Source: Dendrocalamus latiflorus (Eukaryota > Streptophyta > Magnoliopsida > Poales > Poaceae). Taken from it: a stretch of 64,000 bases of DNA. The DNA lies in NCBI GenBank assembly GCA_017311315.1, contig CM029642.1, positions 18,021,879 through 18,085,878 on the forward strand. The letters run 5' to 3'. A program made the translations under genes and the position numbers. The notes under the pieces were generated by a model. It searched no databases. It was not told where the DNA came from and saw nothing but the letters and a program-made list of their open reading frames with translations. Of this stretch, positions 12,301 through 24,075 are shown one piece after another (the stretch's first letter is position 1; each line of letters begins with the position of its first letter).

Positions 12301-13399
12301 GCATTCCCTCCTGTCTTCTCTACCCAACATGACAACAGGCCCCGCAATTGCTGTCCCATGTTGGGTAAGAACGGGACAGGTGCGTACTTGGATGGCGAGC
12401 AAGAACCTCGCAGGAAGTACAGCAATCTGCAACTGAACTGAATTCACGCAGAACGGCAGAACTGCTGCCTGCACTACAGGTAACAAGTTTTCCATGCAGC
12501 CTTGCTGACGGGAGCTCGTACATGGATTGGTCGCTGTACATTTTAGGGGATCCACACTTGCTGGGATGGCCTCTGTTGCTGGATGCTTATTTCCCAGAAA
12601 TTCTTCTCGGAATCTGTAATGTCAGGGCTGGGCCGGGCCGAGACAGCCTCTTTGGGACTATATTCTTGTAACATACATTCAGAATATGGGCTTGCATCAT
12701 TGTTTTTTTTCCTTCTCTCTTTGGGGCTCTGTGCGATTGGCCCGCACATTGTCTTCCTCTTCCTCATGTTGTCTCCTCCCACCGTTCTTGCCCCGCTTCG
12801 ACGCCGCAACGGCTTGGCCGATACTGGCGTTGAACGCGAGAGCAGAGGCATGGAATGTGAGTGCTATGTATAAACTTGGCCTTTGCATTCGAGTAATTGC
12901 GTGCTAGATGTGATTTAGACCTTATGATTATGCGCTATAGCTGTGGGACAGATCAAATTCTGTTCACGAGGAACTTGGTGTCTAGGACAAAGGCCAAGTA
13001 TGCTCTTGTCTGTGGAGTATATTGTTGAACAGTAGCAAATTGTATTTCAATTGTGCATTTTTACCTATTGTATTTCAAATGTAGTTTTCTACAAATAAAA
13101 GAATCTCAAGACTCCTTTGATCAATCTTGTATTTATTATAATTGTATTTTGTGTGATAGTTTGCTAAATACCTTCGTACGCACTGTTGCTCAATTACTAT
13201 CACTTAGTAAGGAAGAAGAATAAAAAGCTCTACGATTATCTAAAGGCGTTAATAAGATTGGAAGACGAATAGGCTAAGAACTAGGTCACAAGCCCCAATA
13301 GACCGTCTGTAGGCATATCTTGAGAGTCTCACTTGTGTGTTGATCCATTTCGACTGCTACTTTTTAAAGGTTTTAATCTAATTGGCTCACGTGTAAATC

Positions 13400-13402
<3 letters not shown>
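9356..13402. other. Gene-poor intergenic DNA with diverged duplicated blocks
   Basis: I find no supported gene. Short diverged repeats are visible. Bases 11493-11560 resemble 12505-12570 (shared phrase ATGGATTGGTCGCTG). Bases 10540-10660 and 12675-12760 share GGGCTCTGTGCGA and GGCCCG phrases, and both resemble blocks at 47.4-47.6 kb and 50.9-51.1 kb. About 12950 resembles 49470 (CAGAT.AAATT.TGTTCAC). These look like old segmental duplications of NLR intergenic sequence or an unrecognised dispersed repeat. Confidence 0.5.

Positions 13403-13473
<71 letters not shown>
13403..13473. repeat. (TA)n microsatellite
   Basis: 71-bp TA tract about 160 bp upstream of the truncated NLR at 13638. No Micron-like sequence is attached. 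Confidence 0.95.
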
Positions 13474-13476
<3 letters not shown>

Positions 13477-13637
13477 ATTTTCAGCAATGTATCTATATAT
13501 ATTATCTACCGATGGAGATAATAGAGCCCTGAAATGCGGAGTCCGTTAGTCCGATAAGTATATTGTTGAACAGCTAGCAACCCGTCTGCCCCAAGCAACC
13601 ATCAGTCAAGGGGAGTCGCCATCATGTACTTAGTAGT

Positions 13638-15033
13638 ATGGGAATAATGAGTGTCAGTGATGAGTCCAGAGCAATTGATCAGATGCAGGAGTATGATGTG
13701 AGAAAGAAGATCCATGAATTTCTATTGCACAAAAGGTACTTAGTAGTGCTTGATGATGTGTGGACTACAGATACATGGAACCAAATAAATAGAAGCGCTA
13801 AAGTCTTTCCAGATGCAAATAACGGTAGTAGAGTACTGTTAACCACACGAAAGGAAGATGCTGCGAAACATATTCAAATGCCAACCCATGTTCATGATCT
13901 GAAGCTCTTGGATGAAGAGAAAAGTTGGGAACTTTTTAGTAGCAAAGCTTTGCCTCCATACAAAAGGTCTGTGATTTGTAATCTAGACGAGTTTAAAGAA
14001 CTGGGGAGAAAGCTTGCAAAGAAATGTAATGGCTTACCACTTGCGCTTGCAGTTCTAGGGGGTTATCTATCAAAGAATCTAAATATAGAAGCATGGAAGG
14101 ATGTGTTTTTGAGTTGGACATCAGTAGAAAGATGGACTGGCGATACGAGAGATACTAGCTCGCAGTTACAATGACTTGCCCAGTCATTATATAAAATCTT
14201 GTTTCCTCTATCTTGCTGCTTTCCCTGAGGATTATGCTATAGATGTGTCAAATCTTATCCAATTATGGATAGCTGAGTGCTTCATTCCACATACACCAAA
14301 GCACAAACTGGAAGAAACAACACGCAAGTATGTAACTGAGTTAGCTCAAAGAAGCTTGGTGCAAGTTGTTAGAAAAAGCAAGGCTCATAAATGGATCGAA
14401 GAAATAAGGATTCATGATATTTTACGTGACTGGTGCATAGAAGAAGCAAGACAAGATGGTGCCCTTGATGTCATTGACAAAGTTGCAGGTCAAGCTTCAT
14501 CTCCGCTCTTTGTATATCGCAATGTATTTCCCAGTATGTTGATTTCTTGCTGATATACGGATTTACTTTAAAAAAACTGCAGGTCAAGCTGGTGCATCAT
14601 CATCCAATACCATGACATCCTATCGTTCATCTTTTCAGAACTTCTGCAATGATAAGATTTTCCAGGAAACAGGTAATCTTCGAACTCTGCTTGGCTTTGG
14701 ACTTCCATCAATGTCCCTACCTAAGCTGAGGTTCCTGAGAGTTCTTAATGTAGAAAATTCAAGCCTAAAGAATTTCTCTAGGGCAATTGGTGACTGCACT
14801 CACCTAAGATGTCTCAGGTTGAGAAACTGTGGAGAGGTCACGCTCCCTTCTTCAATTGGACAACTCCTTTACTTGCAAACTATAGATCTGAGTGACACAA
14901 AATTAGACATGTTAGTACCAAACTCCCTGTGGGCTATCCCTGCTCTAAGGCATGTTTACCTTAGTAGGGTATTTTCTCCACCAAGGAGTGTCCAACAGAA
15001 AGAGCTCCAAACCTTACGTATATTCCATCCAGA
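13638..15033 (+). pseudogene. NLR pseudogene (NB-ARC to early LRR), truncated at both ends
   Basis: Close paralogue of the gene at 16143. Homology begins at about 13645, after the P-loop, so the coiled coil and P-loop are missing. Present are kinase-2 (YLVVLDDVW), RNBS-B (GSRVLLTTR), GLPL (CNGLPLALAVLGGYLS), an RNBS-D-like motif (CFLYLAAFPEDY) and an IHD-type MHD motif. A one-base insertion relative to the paralogue between about 14130 and 14150 breaks the frame (stop at 14172-14174). The short intron is 14489-14582, as in the paralogue. The LRR frame resumes (MTSYRSSFQN at 14612) and stops matching at about 15017-15033, where LTR-like sequence begins. It is therefore a decayed partial duplicate, not a functional receptor. 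Confidence 0.85.
14489..14582 (+). other. 94-bp intron flanked by a direct repeat (NLR pseudogene copy)
   Basis: The sequence TGCAGGTCAAGCT occurs at both ends. Splicing between the AG|GT inside each copy restores the frame from DKVAG to QAGASSSN. Without splicing, the frame ends at a TGA at 14551-14553. It has the same length and position as 17719-17812. Confidence 0.6.
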
Positions 15034-15436
15034 TGTTGGCATTTGATCACGTTGTCTGCGACTACATCAGTTTCAATTGCAACCATTTTCGATCATGTTG
15101 TTTCTGGTTTCGGTGGTTATCGACTATAGTGACTTCTGTTCAGTAGTTGATTTTTGACCACGTTGTACTTCTGTCGAGTAGTCAGACTTACAACCACTTT
15201 GTCAGTTATCGACCACATTGTTGGAACTTACGACCACGTTGTAAGTTTCGACCACTTCGACAGAGTTCGACCATATTGCTTTTCTTGCTTGGCTTGTTCT
15301 GTCTCTTCGGTTTTCTTGTGAGATTTCAACTCTAATCTTTATAGCTCTGTAGCTATTAAAAAAAAAGGGTTGAGTGAATACTTAGGGAAATTTTGAAGGC
15401 ATCATTCACCCCCTTTGTTGTCTGTCCGGTTCTACA
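15034..15436 (+). mobile_element. Possible solo LTR or LTR fragment
   Basis: This sequence interrupts the LRR homology of the NLR pseudogene. It starts TGTTGGCATTTGATCACG and ends CCGGTTCTACA, so it has TG...CA ends, and it contains CATTCACCCCCTTTGTTG, a phrase typical of the right end of Copia LTRs. It includes a loose array of GACCACGTTGT-like motifs (about 15047-15275). No matching flanking 5-bp duplication was found (CCAGA on the left, GTAAA on the right), so the boundaries and identity are tentative. Confidence 0.35.
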
Positions 15437-16142
15437 GTAAATTTTTTTTTGGGAGGGGGGGGGGGTTCTGAAAACAGAGGCAATGCTGTTAAAAAAAGAA
15501 GGCAGTGGATTCAGTAAAAAAAAAAAGAGTGCAACTCAGGCTCTCCTAGTCCTAGCCAATGTCGGGTCTGTGTCACCACTCAAAAAACCAGTTTTCTCTT
15601 CATCAAAGGGGGACAAAAGAGAAACTTCTCTTCCCCTTTGTTGGCGATGGTTAATCCTGAAATGTCTTCTGTGACGACCCCAACGCCCTGTCGATCGAAC
15701 CTCCGGTGCCGTGCCGATGTGGCAGAGGCTCTACGCGAGGGACATCGTGCTCGGGAAAGATTCTTCTTATCGTCCGATGCTAAAACACCATCTATAGAAA
15801 GGTAAATCTCTGGGGCTTCTTTGCTTTGCATCTTCTTTTCTGAAATATTTGCTTTGCTTTGCATCTTCTTGCCGTGATGCTATATATCAATAAAGCAAAG
15901 GGAAAGCTCCCAGGACCAGGAAGCATTGTAGAGCTTTGAGTCGCAAGACATTCTTGCCGTGCCTCTTTCGTTCCATCGAATGTGCTTTGATCTACTCTAG
16001 CACCAAGTAAAGAAGAACAAATACCATAGCAAACACTGCATCCCGATTCCCGAACCAACCCATACCTTCCACAGCCACAACTGCATCCTGTCCACTCATG
16101 TCTGGTCAAGCATGCCATCTCTGAGAGCAGAGACAAGGAGCA
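15437..16142. other. Upstream region of the intact NLR
   Basis: Holds homopolymer runs (T, G and A tracts at 15440-15530), a stretch of unrecognised sequence, and an 18-bp direct repeat (TTTGCTTTGCATCTTCTT) at about 15819 and 15850. The last 260 bp are the likely promoter and leader of the NLR at 16143. Confidence 0.5.
15880..15887 (+). promoter_or_regulatory. Possible TATA box of the intact NLR gene
   Basis: CTATATAT lies about 260 bp before the ATG at 16143, a plausible distance allowing for a leader. This is motif recognition only; there is no other support. Confidence 0.25.
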
Positions 16143-18978
16143 ATGGCTCAGAATGCTGTTTCTGCCGTGGTTGGGAACGTCAGCAACCTTGCTGTTCAGG
16201 AGACCACATTGTTATGTGGAGTGACCGTTGAAGTGGGGCTTTTGAAAGATGAGCTCAAACGGTTGCAGTCCTTCCTTAGGGACGCTGATGACAAGAGGAG
16301 GTCAGGAAATGAAAGAGTGGCTACCTGGGTCAGCCAGATCAGAGATGCAGCATATGAGGCTGAGAATGTAATCGAAGTTGTAGAGTACATGGAGAAGAGA
16401 AACAGGCTGAAGAAGGGCTTCATGGGTGCCATTTCAAGGTATGCTCGCTTACCAAGTGACTTGATTACCCTTCATAAAGTCGGTGTTGAAATTCAACTTA
16501 TAAGAAGGAAAATTAGTGAGATATTTGACAGTGCAAACCGTTTGAAAATTGATTTGGATAACACTGTTATAGAGAAGGATCATGTTGAGGATGAGTTTCC
16601 ACAAGATTACAGCCTTAGGCATCAAAACTTTGAAGATGATGTTTTCATTGTTGGTTTTGAAGATGAGTATAAAGAAATAGTGGAAAAATTAGTTGAGCGA
16701 GAGAAAAATCTTAGTGTTGTCTCCATAGTTGCCATGGGTGGGGCTGGAAAAACTACACTCGCTAGAAAAGTCTATACTTCATCTCGAATCAAAGATCACT
16801 TCGACACAGTTGCTTGGGTTACTGTATCTCAAAAGTTTAAGAGCATTGATTTACTAAGGGATATTATGAAACAAATAATGGGGGACAGAGATGAGTCTAG
16901 AAAAACTAATAAGATGCAGGAGTCTGAGGTGGGAAAGACGATCCATGATTTTCTATTGCAAAAAAGATATTTAGTCGTGCTTGATGATGTGTGGGAAACA
17001 GATACGTGGGACCAAATAAATAGAATGGTTAAAGTATTTCCAAATGCAAATAACAGCAGTAGAGTACTGTTAACCACACGAAAGAAAAATGTTGCAAATC
17101 ATATTCAAATGACAACCCATGTTCATGATCTGAAGCTCTTGGATGAAGAGAAAAGTTGGAAACTTTTTAGTAGCAAAGCTTTGCCGTCATATAAAATGTC
17201 TGCGATTTGTAATCCGGATGAGTTTGAAGAACTGGGGAAAAAGCTTGCAAAGAAATGTAATGGCTTACCACTTGCGCTTGCAGTTCTAGGGGGTTATCTA
17301 TCAAAGAATCTTAATATAGAAGAATGGTCGGATGTCCTTTTGAGTTGGACATCAACAAAAGAAGGGCAAATGATGCGAGAGATATTGGCTCGCAGTTACA
17401 ATGACTTGCCGAGTCATTATATAAAATATTGTTTCCTCTATCTTGCTGCTTTCCCTGAGGATTATGTTATAGATGTGCCGTATCTTATCGAATTATGGAT
17501 AGCTGAATGCTTCATTGCACATACAACAAAGCACAAACTGGAAGAAACAGCACGTAAGTATGTAACTGAGTTAGCTCAAAGAAGCTTGGTCCAAGTTGTT
17601 AGCAAAAGCAGGGCACATAAATGGATCGACAAAATAAGGATTCATGATATTTTACGTGACTGGTGCATGGAAGAAGCAAGACAAGATGGTGTTCTTGATG
17701 TCATTGACAAAATTGCAGGTCAAGCTTTATCTCCGCTCTTTGTATATTGCAATGTATTTCCCAGTATGTTGATTTCTTGCTGACATACGGATTTACTCCA
17801 AAAAAATTGTAGGTCAAGCTGGTGCATCATCATCCAATACCATGACATCCTATCGTTCTTCTTTTCAGAACTACTACAATGATAATATTTTCCAGGAAAC
17901 ACCTAATCTCCGAACACTGCTTGGCTTTGGACTTGCATCAATGTCCCTACCTAAGCTGAGGTTCCTGAGGGTTCTTCATGTACAATATTCAAGCCTAAAG
18001 AATTTCTCTAGGGCAATTGGTGGCTGCACTCACCTAAGGTGTCTCAGGTTGATAAAGTGTAAAGAGGTCACGCTCCCTTCTTCAATTGGACAACTCCTTT
18101 ACTTGCAAACTATAGATCTGGCTGACACAAAATTGGACACGTTAGTACCAAACTCCCTGTGGGCTATCCCTGCTCTAAGGCATGTTTTCCTTGGTAGGGC
18201 GTTTTCTCCACCAAGGAGTGCCCAACAGAAAGAGCTTCAGACCTTTTCATTATGTCATCAAAGTCCTCTAAGTGGTGATAGTAAATATTTTCGGAATGAC
18301 ATGGTGACGTTTTTGGGCCAAATGACTAAACTAACTGCCTTGGACTTGTTCGTGACACCCATGCCAGCGAAGATGATTAAAATATTGGCAAAAAATATGC
18401 CTCACCTAGTTGATGTTGATCTTGGCACATTCGATGTGATCGATAAGTTTCCTGAGAGCCATCTCCTCCCACAAAGTCTACGGAAGCTCAGTCTGTATGC
18501 TGTCGTCATTAAAGAAGACCCGATGCTGATCCTGGAGAAGCTTCCCTGTCTTGTGGTACTGCGGTTGGCTGGCTATGAAGGCCGGATTGTGTCCTACTCC
18601 ACCCAAGGGTTCCCTCGGCTGGAAGAGTTGAGACTTTGGAGGTTTTCCAGTGAGGAGTGGAGGATAGAGGTTGGGGCAATGCCAAGGCTCTCTGAACTGT
18701 CATTTGATGGGTGCAACAAGATGAGTAAGCTCCCCGAGGGGTTGCTGCACCTGCCGTCCCTTAAGGAGCTAGAGCTGTGGATCATGTCCCAAATTGCTGG
18801 AGACGACAGCACTTGCGAAGAGCTGCAGCGGAAAGGATGCAAGGTTGGTTACTATGTCCCCTCCCCTGCTTGTCATTCTTTCATTTTCTTTTATTTGACT
18901 AGTATTTGCTTTCAGGACTTTAAGTGTCTCATACAAATATTTGCAGTGCATGGAAACAAGCAGCAATATGCTCAATAA
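16143..18978 (+). CDS. NLR (CC-NB-ARC-LRR) disease-resistance protein, complete
   Basis: Intracellular immune receptor, RPP13-like CNL in general appearance. It starts at the ATG at 16143. Exon 1 is 16143-17718 and exon 2 is 17813-18978, giving about 913 residues. Coiled coil: residues 1-130, with AENVIEVVEYM in the EDVID position. P-loop: MGGAGKTTLA at about residue 198. RNBS-A: FDTVAWVTVSQ. Kinase-2: YLVVLDDVW at about 278. RNBS-B: SSRVLLTTR. GLPL: CNGLPLALAVLGGYLS at about 378. RNBS-D-like: CFLYLAAFPEDY. MHD position: IHD at about 500. LRRs follow in exon 2. All nucleotide-binding motifs are intact. A 72-bp GT...AG segment at 18844-18915 near the 3' end is a multiple of three, so it may be spliced out (889 residues) or retained. 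This is the only complete NLR of the window. Confidence 0.85.
17719..17812 (+). other. 94-bp NLR intron flanked by a direct repeat
   Basis: AGGTCAAGCT is present at both exon-intron borders. Cutting at AG|GT in each copy joins KIAG to QAGASSSN in frame. Left unspliced, the protein ends at the TGA at 17781-17783 after 546 residues, without LRRs. The donor (GTCAAG) is weak and the acceptor is TTGTAG. The paralogue at 14489-14582 is identical in position and length. Confidence 0.65.
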
Positions 18979-19090
18979 ATGACATTTAACTTATTTTTGA
19001 CTTTCTCTACGTTGCTACCTTGTTTGTTTGGCGAATTTACTGGTTGGGTTCATTTTTTTTTGTCATAACTGGGATCATTTTCTTTTGGCG
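18979..19090. other. 3' flank of the intact NLR
   Basis: Short T-rich downstream sequence before the inverted-repeat element. Nothing else was recognised. Confidence 0.5.
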
Positions 19091-19484
19091 AAAATTGCTC
19101 TATGCCATATATCTATCTACTATATACTAATTGGAAGATCCTCTAGAATTCTTGATCACGTTAATCCTATGAGGTAAAATGCCTAGAAATTTCTACATTT
19201 ACCACAAAAACATCCTGACCATCTATTGCTGTAATATACGGTGTAGATTAGTTATGGATATTACCATGGTTTACCGAAACGCACACAACTCATGCAGTCA
19301 AAGCTATATCACGATGAAAAAGGTTAATGCATATGTCTCCTAGCCGTCTACATCACGGACTCGTGTCTTCAAACCAAAACCAATCAAAATGAAAGAGTAA
19401 TGCACGTCTAGAAAAAAAAAGACAGACGACGAGGACCTGGGAAGCTTCACGCATCTAGGCAAGACACTGCCAACCCTGTCTAGC

Positions 19485-20330
19485 AGCATCTTCCCTTCCC
19501 ATTAATGCTCTTTAATTTTTGGAAAGTCAACAGAAGTTAAAAAAATCCAAAATTCCGAATAGTTCATATGAGCATATTGATCTCCCCACACCACAGTACG
19601 GTCAAATTAATCCATATTGCTTCCAGAGTGAAAATTTTAGGACAATTAGATAAAAGGGAAAACAATATAAATTCATACATTAATCAGAAGAAAAGAAAAC
19701 ATTTGCCCATCTATTCATTTTTTAACAGGTATAATCTTGTGCTTAACAAACATGTTACGTCTAATGTCCTCGTATAGAATGACATACTTAATCGGACATG
19801 AAAAAAATGATGCAACACACAACCAAATCATAACTAGGAAAGAAGACATGGCCAAACAAAACCATAATTACCAAGAAAATAATATGCATGGAGGAGAGGA
19901 AAAAAATGATGCCACACACAGCCTCCACAAATTTATAAGATAGATGGGCTCTGAATTCTTGATGGAGCTGGATTTGGTGCTCTTTATATAACTTGCATGT
20001 ATGTATGGCATGAAGTATATACTATCGGAGATTGATTCCTTGCCATAATTCTAGGAGAGATAAAAGCTAGAAATTCCCACATTAATCCATAAGAAGAAAA
20101 ATAGCTAGGATATCATCCATCTATAACAAGATCAGCTCAAATCAAGTGGCAAAATGCACGTGTGTACAAACTACTATATTAGCAAGTATAGGTTGTCCCC
20201 GAGGTCACTAAAACATTTTTTCAGATTCACATGAGATAGTTCAGATACAAAGCTCATCATAATGTTAAAGATAAATTTCAAATTAAAGGTGAATCCAGTA
20301 TTAAACTATATTTGGAAACAAAGTTAAGTC
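19485..20330. repeat. Internal duplication of the Helitron, copy 1
   Basis: It starts AGCATCTTCCCTTCCCATTA and runs to the AAAGCTCATCATAATGTTAA block (20250-20330). The same ordered blocks recur at 20852-21450. Identity is high but with small indels. Confidence 0.75.
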
Positions 20331-20851
20331 AAATTCAGAATTACTTTTAATAAACATAGATAGATAGACGGGATATCAAAATTCAGATTATATATTAATG
20401 TTGGAATAAATACCAAAACAAAGCTACATTTTCACTAAAATTATAAATTCAATATAGTTTCATTTTAGAAAATCAATATATAAAACTTTCAAAGTTGTCT
20501 ACGAAGTTCCACATATAAATATATAGCAATTCCATATTAATAGTAAATTAGAATTTCTATGTTTTCCAATATTCTATTTTACTCATGCATTCATTTTGTA
20601 TTTCCATGTTTTTCATGTAAAGTTGTCTACTGAAGTTCCATATATAAATATTCAATAGTTCCATATTAACAGTAAATTAGAATTTCTATGTTTTCCAATA
20701 TTCTATTTTACTCATGCATTCATTTTTTATTTCCATGTTTTTCATGTTCCTATACATTTTTTTCATTACTGCGTTCCAAACATGCCCAATCTTTACTCCC
20801 TACTCCCCGCTATATGAACATTTCACTTTATAAAAGAAATGATATCCTAGA

Positions 20852-21450
20852 AGCATCTTCCCTTCCCATTAATGCTCTTTAATTTTTGGAAACTCAACAG
20901 AAGTAAAAAAAAATGCAAAATTCCTAATAGCTTACATGAGCATATTGATCTCCCCACACCACAATATGCTCAAATTAATCCATAATGCTTGCAGACTTAA
21001 AAGTTTAGGACAATTCAATAAAAGGAAAAAAATAGAAATTCATACATTAATCAGAAGAAAAGAAAGCATTCTCTCATCTATTCATTTTTTTTCAGGTGCA
21101 ATCTAGAGCTTAACAAACATGTTATGTCTCCAAATTTCCTCATATAGAAAGACATAATCGGACATGAAAAATGATGCCACAAACAATCAAATCATAACTC
21201 GGAAAGAAGACAAGGCCAAACAAAACAATAATTACCAAGAACATAATATGCATGGAGGAGAGGAAAAAAAGTAATGCGACACACAGCCTCCACAAATTTT
21301 ATTAGCAAGTAGAAAGTAGGACGTTCCCGAGGTCAATAAAACATTTTTGTACATTCACACGAGAAATTTCAGGTACAAAGCTCATCATAATGTTAAAGAT
21401 AAATTTCAAATTAAAGGTGAATCCAGGATTAAACTATATTTGGAAACAAA
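20852..21450. repeat. Internal duplication of the Helitron, copy 2
   Basis: Same order of blocks as 19485-20330, but shorter: the segment corresponding to about 19990-20190 is missing. A shorter block (CCATATTAA.AGTAAATTAG onward) occurs three times, at about 20529, 20660 and 22813. Confidence 0.75.
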
Positions 21451-22047
21451 GTTAAATCAAATTCGGAATTACTTTTAATAAACATAAATTCAGAATAAAA
21501 GTATAATTTGGTGTTATATAACTTCATATTTGGAACTTAAAGTATATCCAAATAAATTTAATTAGAAATTAAATTTAATGTAAAATAAAAATATCTATTA
21601 GATTTACATAAAAATTACATGTGTTTTGTAAAATTACTAGTGTATGTAGGTGCGCGATCTGTTGATGCGACAAGTCAACCTTAAAAATTCCAAAATATAT
21701 TCTCCATGTACTTCTCAAATTACTTATGTATAAAATTTTAATTTCAATTTCACTCGGAGTCAAGTAACAAAAATGAGAAAGTTCTCACAAATGATAAATA
21801 AAAAGGAAAGGGGAAAAAAGGAAAAGAATGACAAAATGAAGTATGAAGTTGGAATTTTAAAGGGTGCTACAATACCCCATAGTCTATATCATCAATTTGT
21901 TTAGAATTTTTCATATTGATTTGATGCTTCAACCAATGATGGGTTGCATGATTACACCCTAAGGTGGTTGCACTTAATGTGTTGTATATAGCTGATAGTA
22001 TAACTCTGAATTGAAGTTGCATAGGCAAGAATTAAAGAATAAATTTG

Positions 22048-22658
<611 letters not shown>

Positions 22659-24075
22659 AATTCAGAGTATATATTAATGTTGGAATAAATACCGAAACAA
22701 AGCTAAATTTTTCACTAAAATCATAAATTCAGTATAGTTCCATTTAAAAAATCAATATAGAAAACTTTCAAAGTTGTCTACTGAAATTCTATACATAAAT
22801 ATACAATAGTTCCATATTAACAGTAAATTAGAATTTCTATGTTTTCCAATATTCTATTTTACTCATGCATTCATTTTGTACTTCCATGTTTTCATGTTCC
22901 TATAGATTTTTTTGTTACTGCGTTCCAAACATGTCACATCAAAGTAAGGCAATCAAAACACTATTTTATTAACATATAATGATTTTTAGACTTTAAAAAG
23001 AAAAAAATGCACATCTTCTAATTTGCTTGCACGTGCAGGCACATGGGTTGAAGACTAGTTGGTCAAATCTAGAATTCAAGACTACCTTATTGTGAATATG
23101 CCACTGCTTTATGGGGGGTTTTGTCTTAAAATGCCACTTCCGTCACATTCCGTTGGCCAGCCGGCTCATCAACGCTCTTGACCGATATAAAATGACTATG
23201 CTACCCTCAGCGGTACAGTTCATGAAAGGGAAATGCCAATGGACAGTGGAGGGAATAGTTGGTGCCAAAAAATTTAGTTGGCCGGCAGATTGGTCGGAAA
23301 CTTGGAAAGGTTGGCACCAAAAAAATACCAGATAGCAAACTGCAATCATCACTTGATTAGTAGCGCATAAACTTCAATAAACATGCCTTAGACATAACAA
23401 AAATACTCCCAAGGATTCTGACATCACAAAGTACGCTACATCTCAAATAGTACATCATCTAACTTCGTGGTCATGGTTGTAATTTGACATCACAAAATTC
23501 TCCAAGGTTCCTGACGTTACAAAGTAGATCACATTGTCTGATCTAACAACACATAACACATAAATTCAAGCAGTTGCTGGTGGTTGGACAGATATCTTAG
23601 TAACTCTAGGTGGCTTCCAGGGTTGAATGGTAGATGCAAATGTTGATGGTGTGGCTGCACTGTTGCTTGGCGTTGCTCCATCTGTACGAATCTTGAGCAT
23701 CAGTATATGCAACACTAAGCAGTTCAAAGTTCATCCTTGGACCACAATTCCGAGCAGTACAACATAAATAAATCATAACATTTTCAACATGCATGTGCGG
23801 CTGGAGGCTTGGAGTTGGAGGCTTTGCCTCAGAATCTGATGAAGTGAGTAGGAGAAGTGTTTAGGAGAGAGGAGTGAGATAGAGAGACATCCAGGGGCAT
23901 TTACCATCATTTTGAAAGCAATCTGACTTGACATTGTAATGGCTGGCCAACTGAATGTGATGGGAGTGGCATTTCAAGAAGAAAACTCACACAGTAGAGG
24001 CATATTCACAATAAGGCAGTTTTGGTTGACATATTTAGAATTTCAGGTTTGACCAATGGCATACAACAAATTTTC

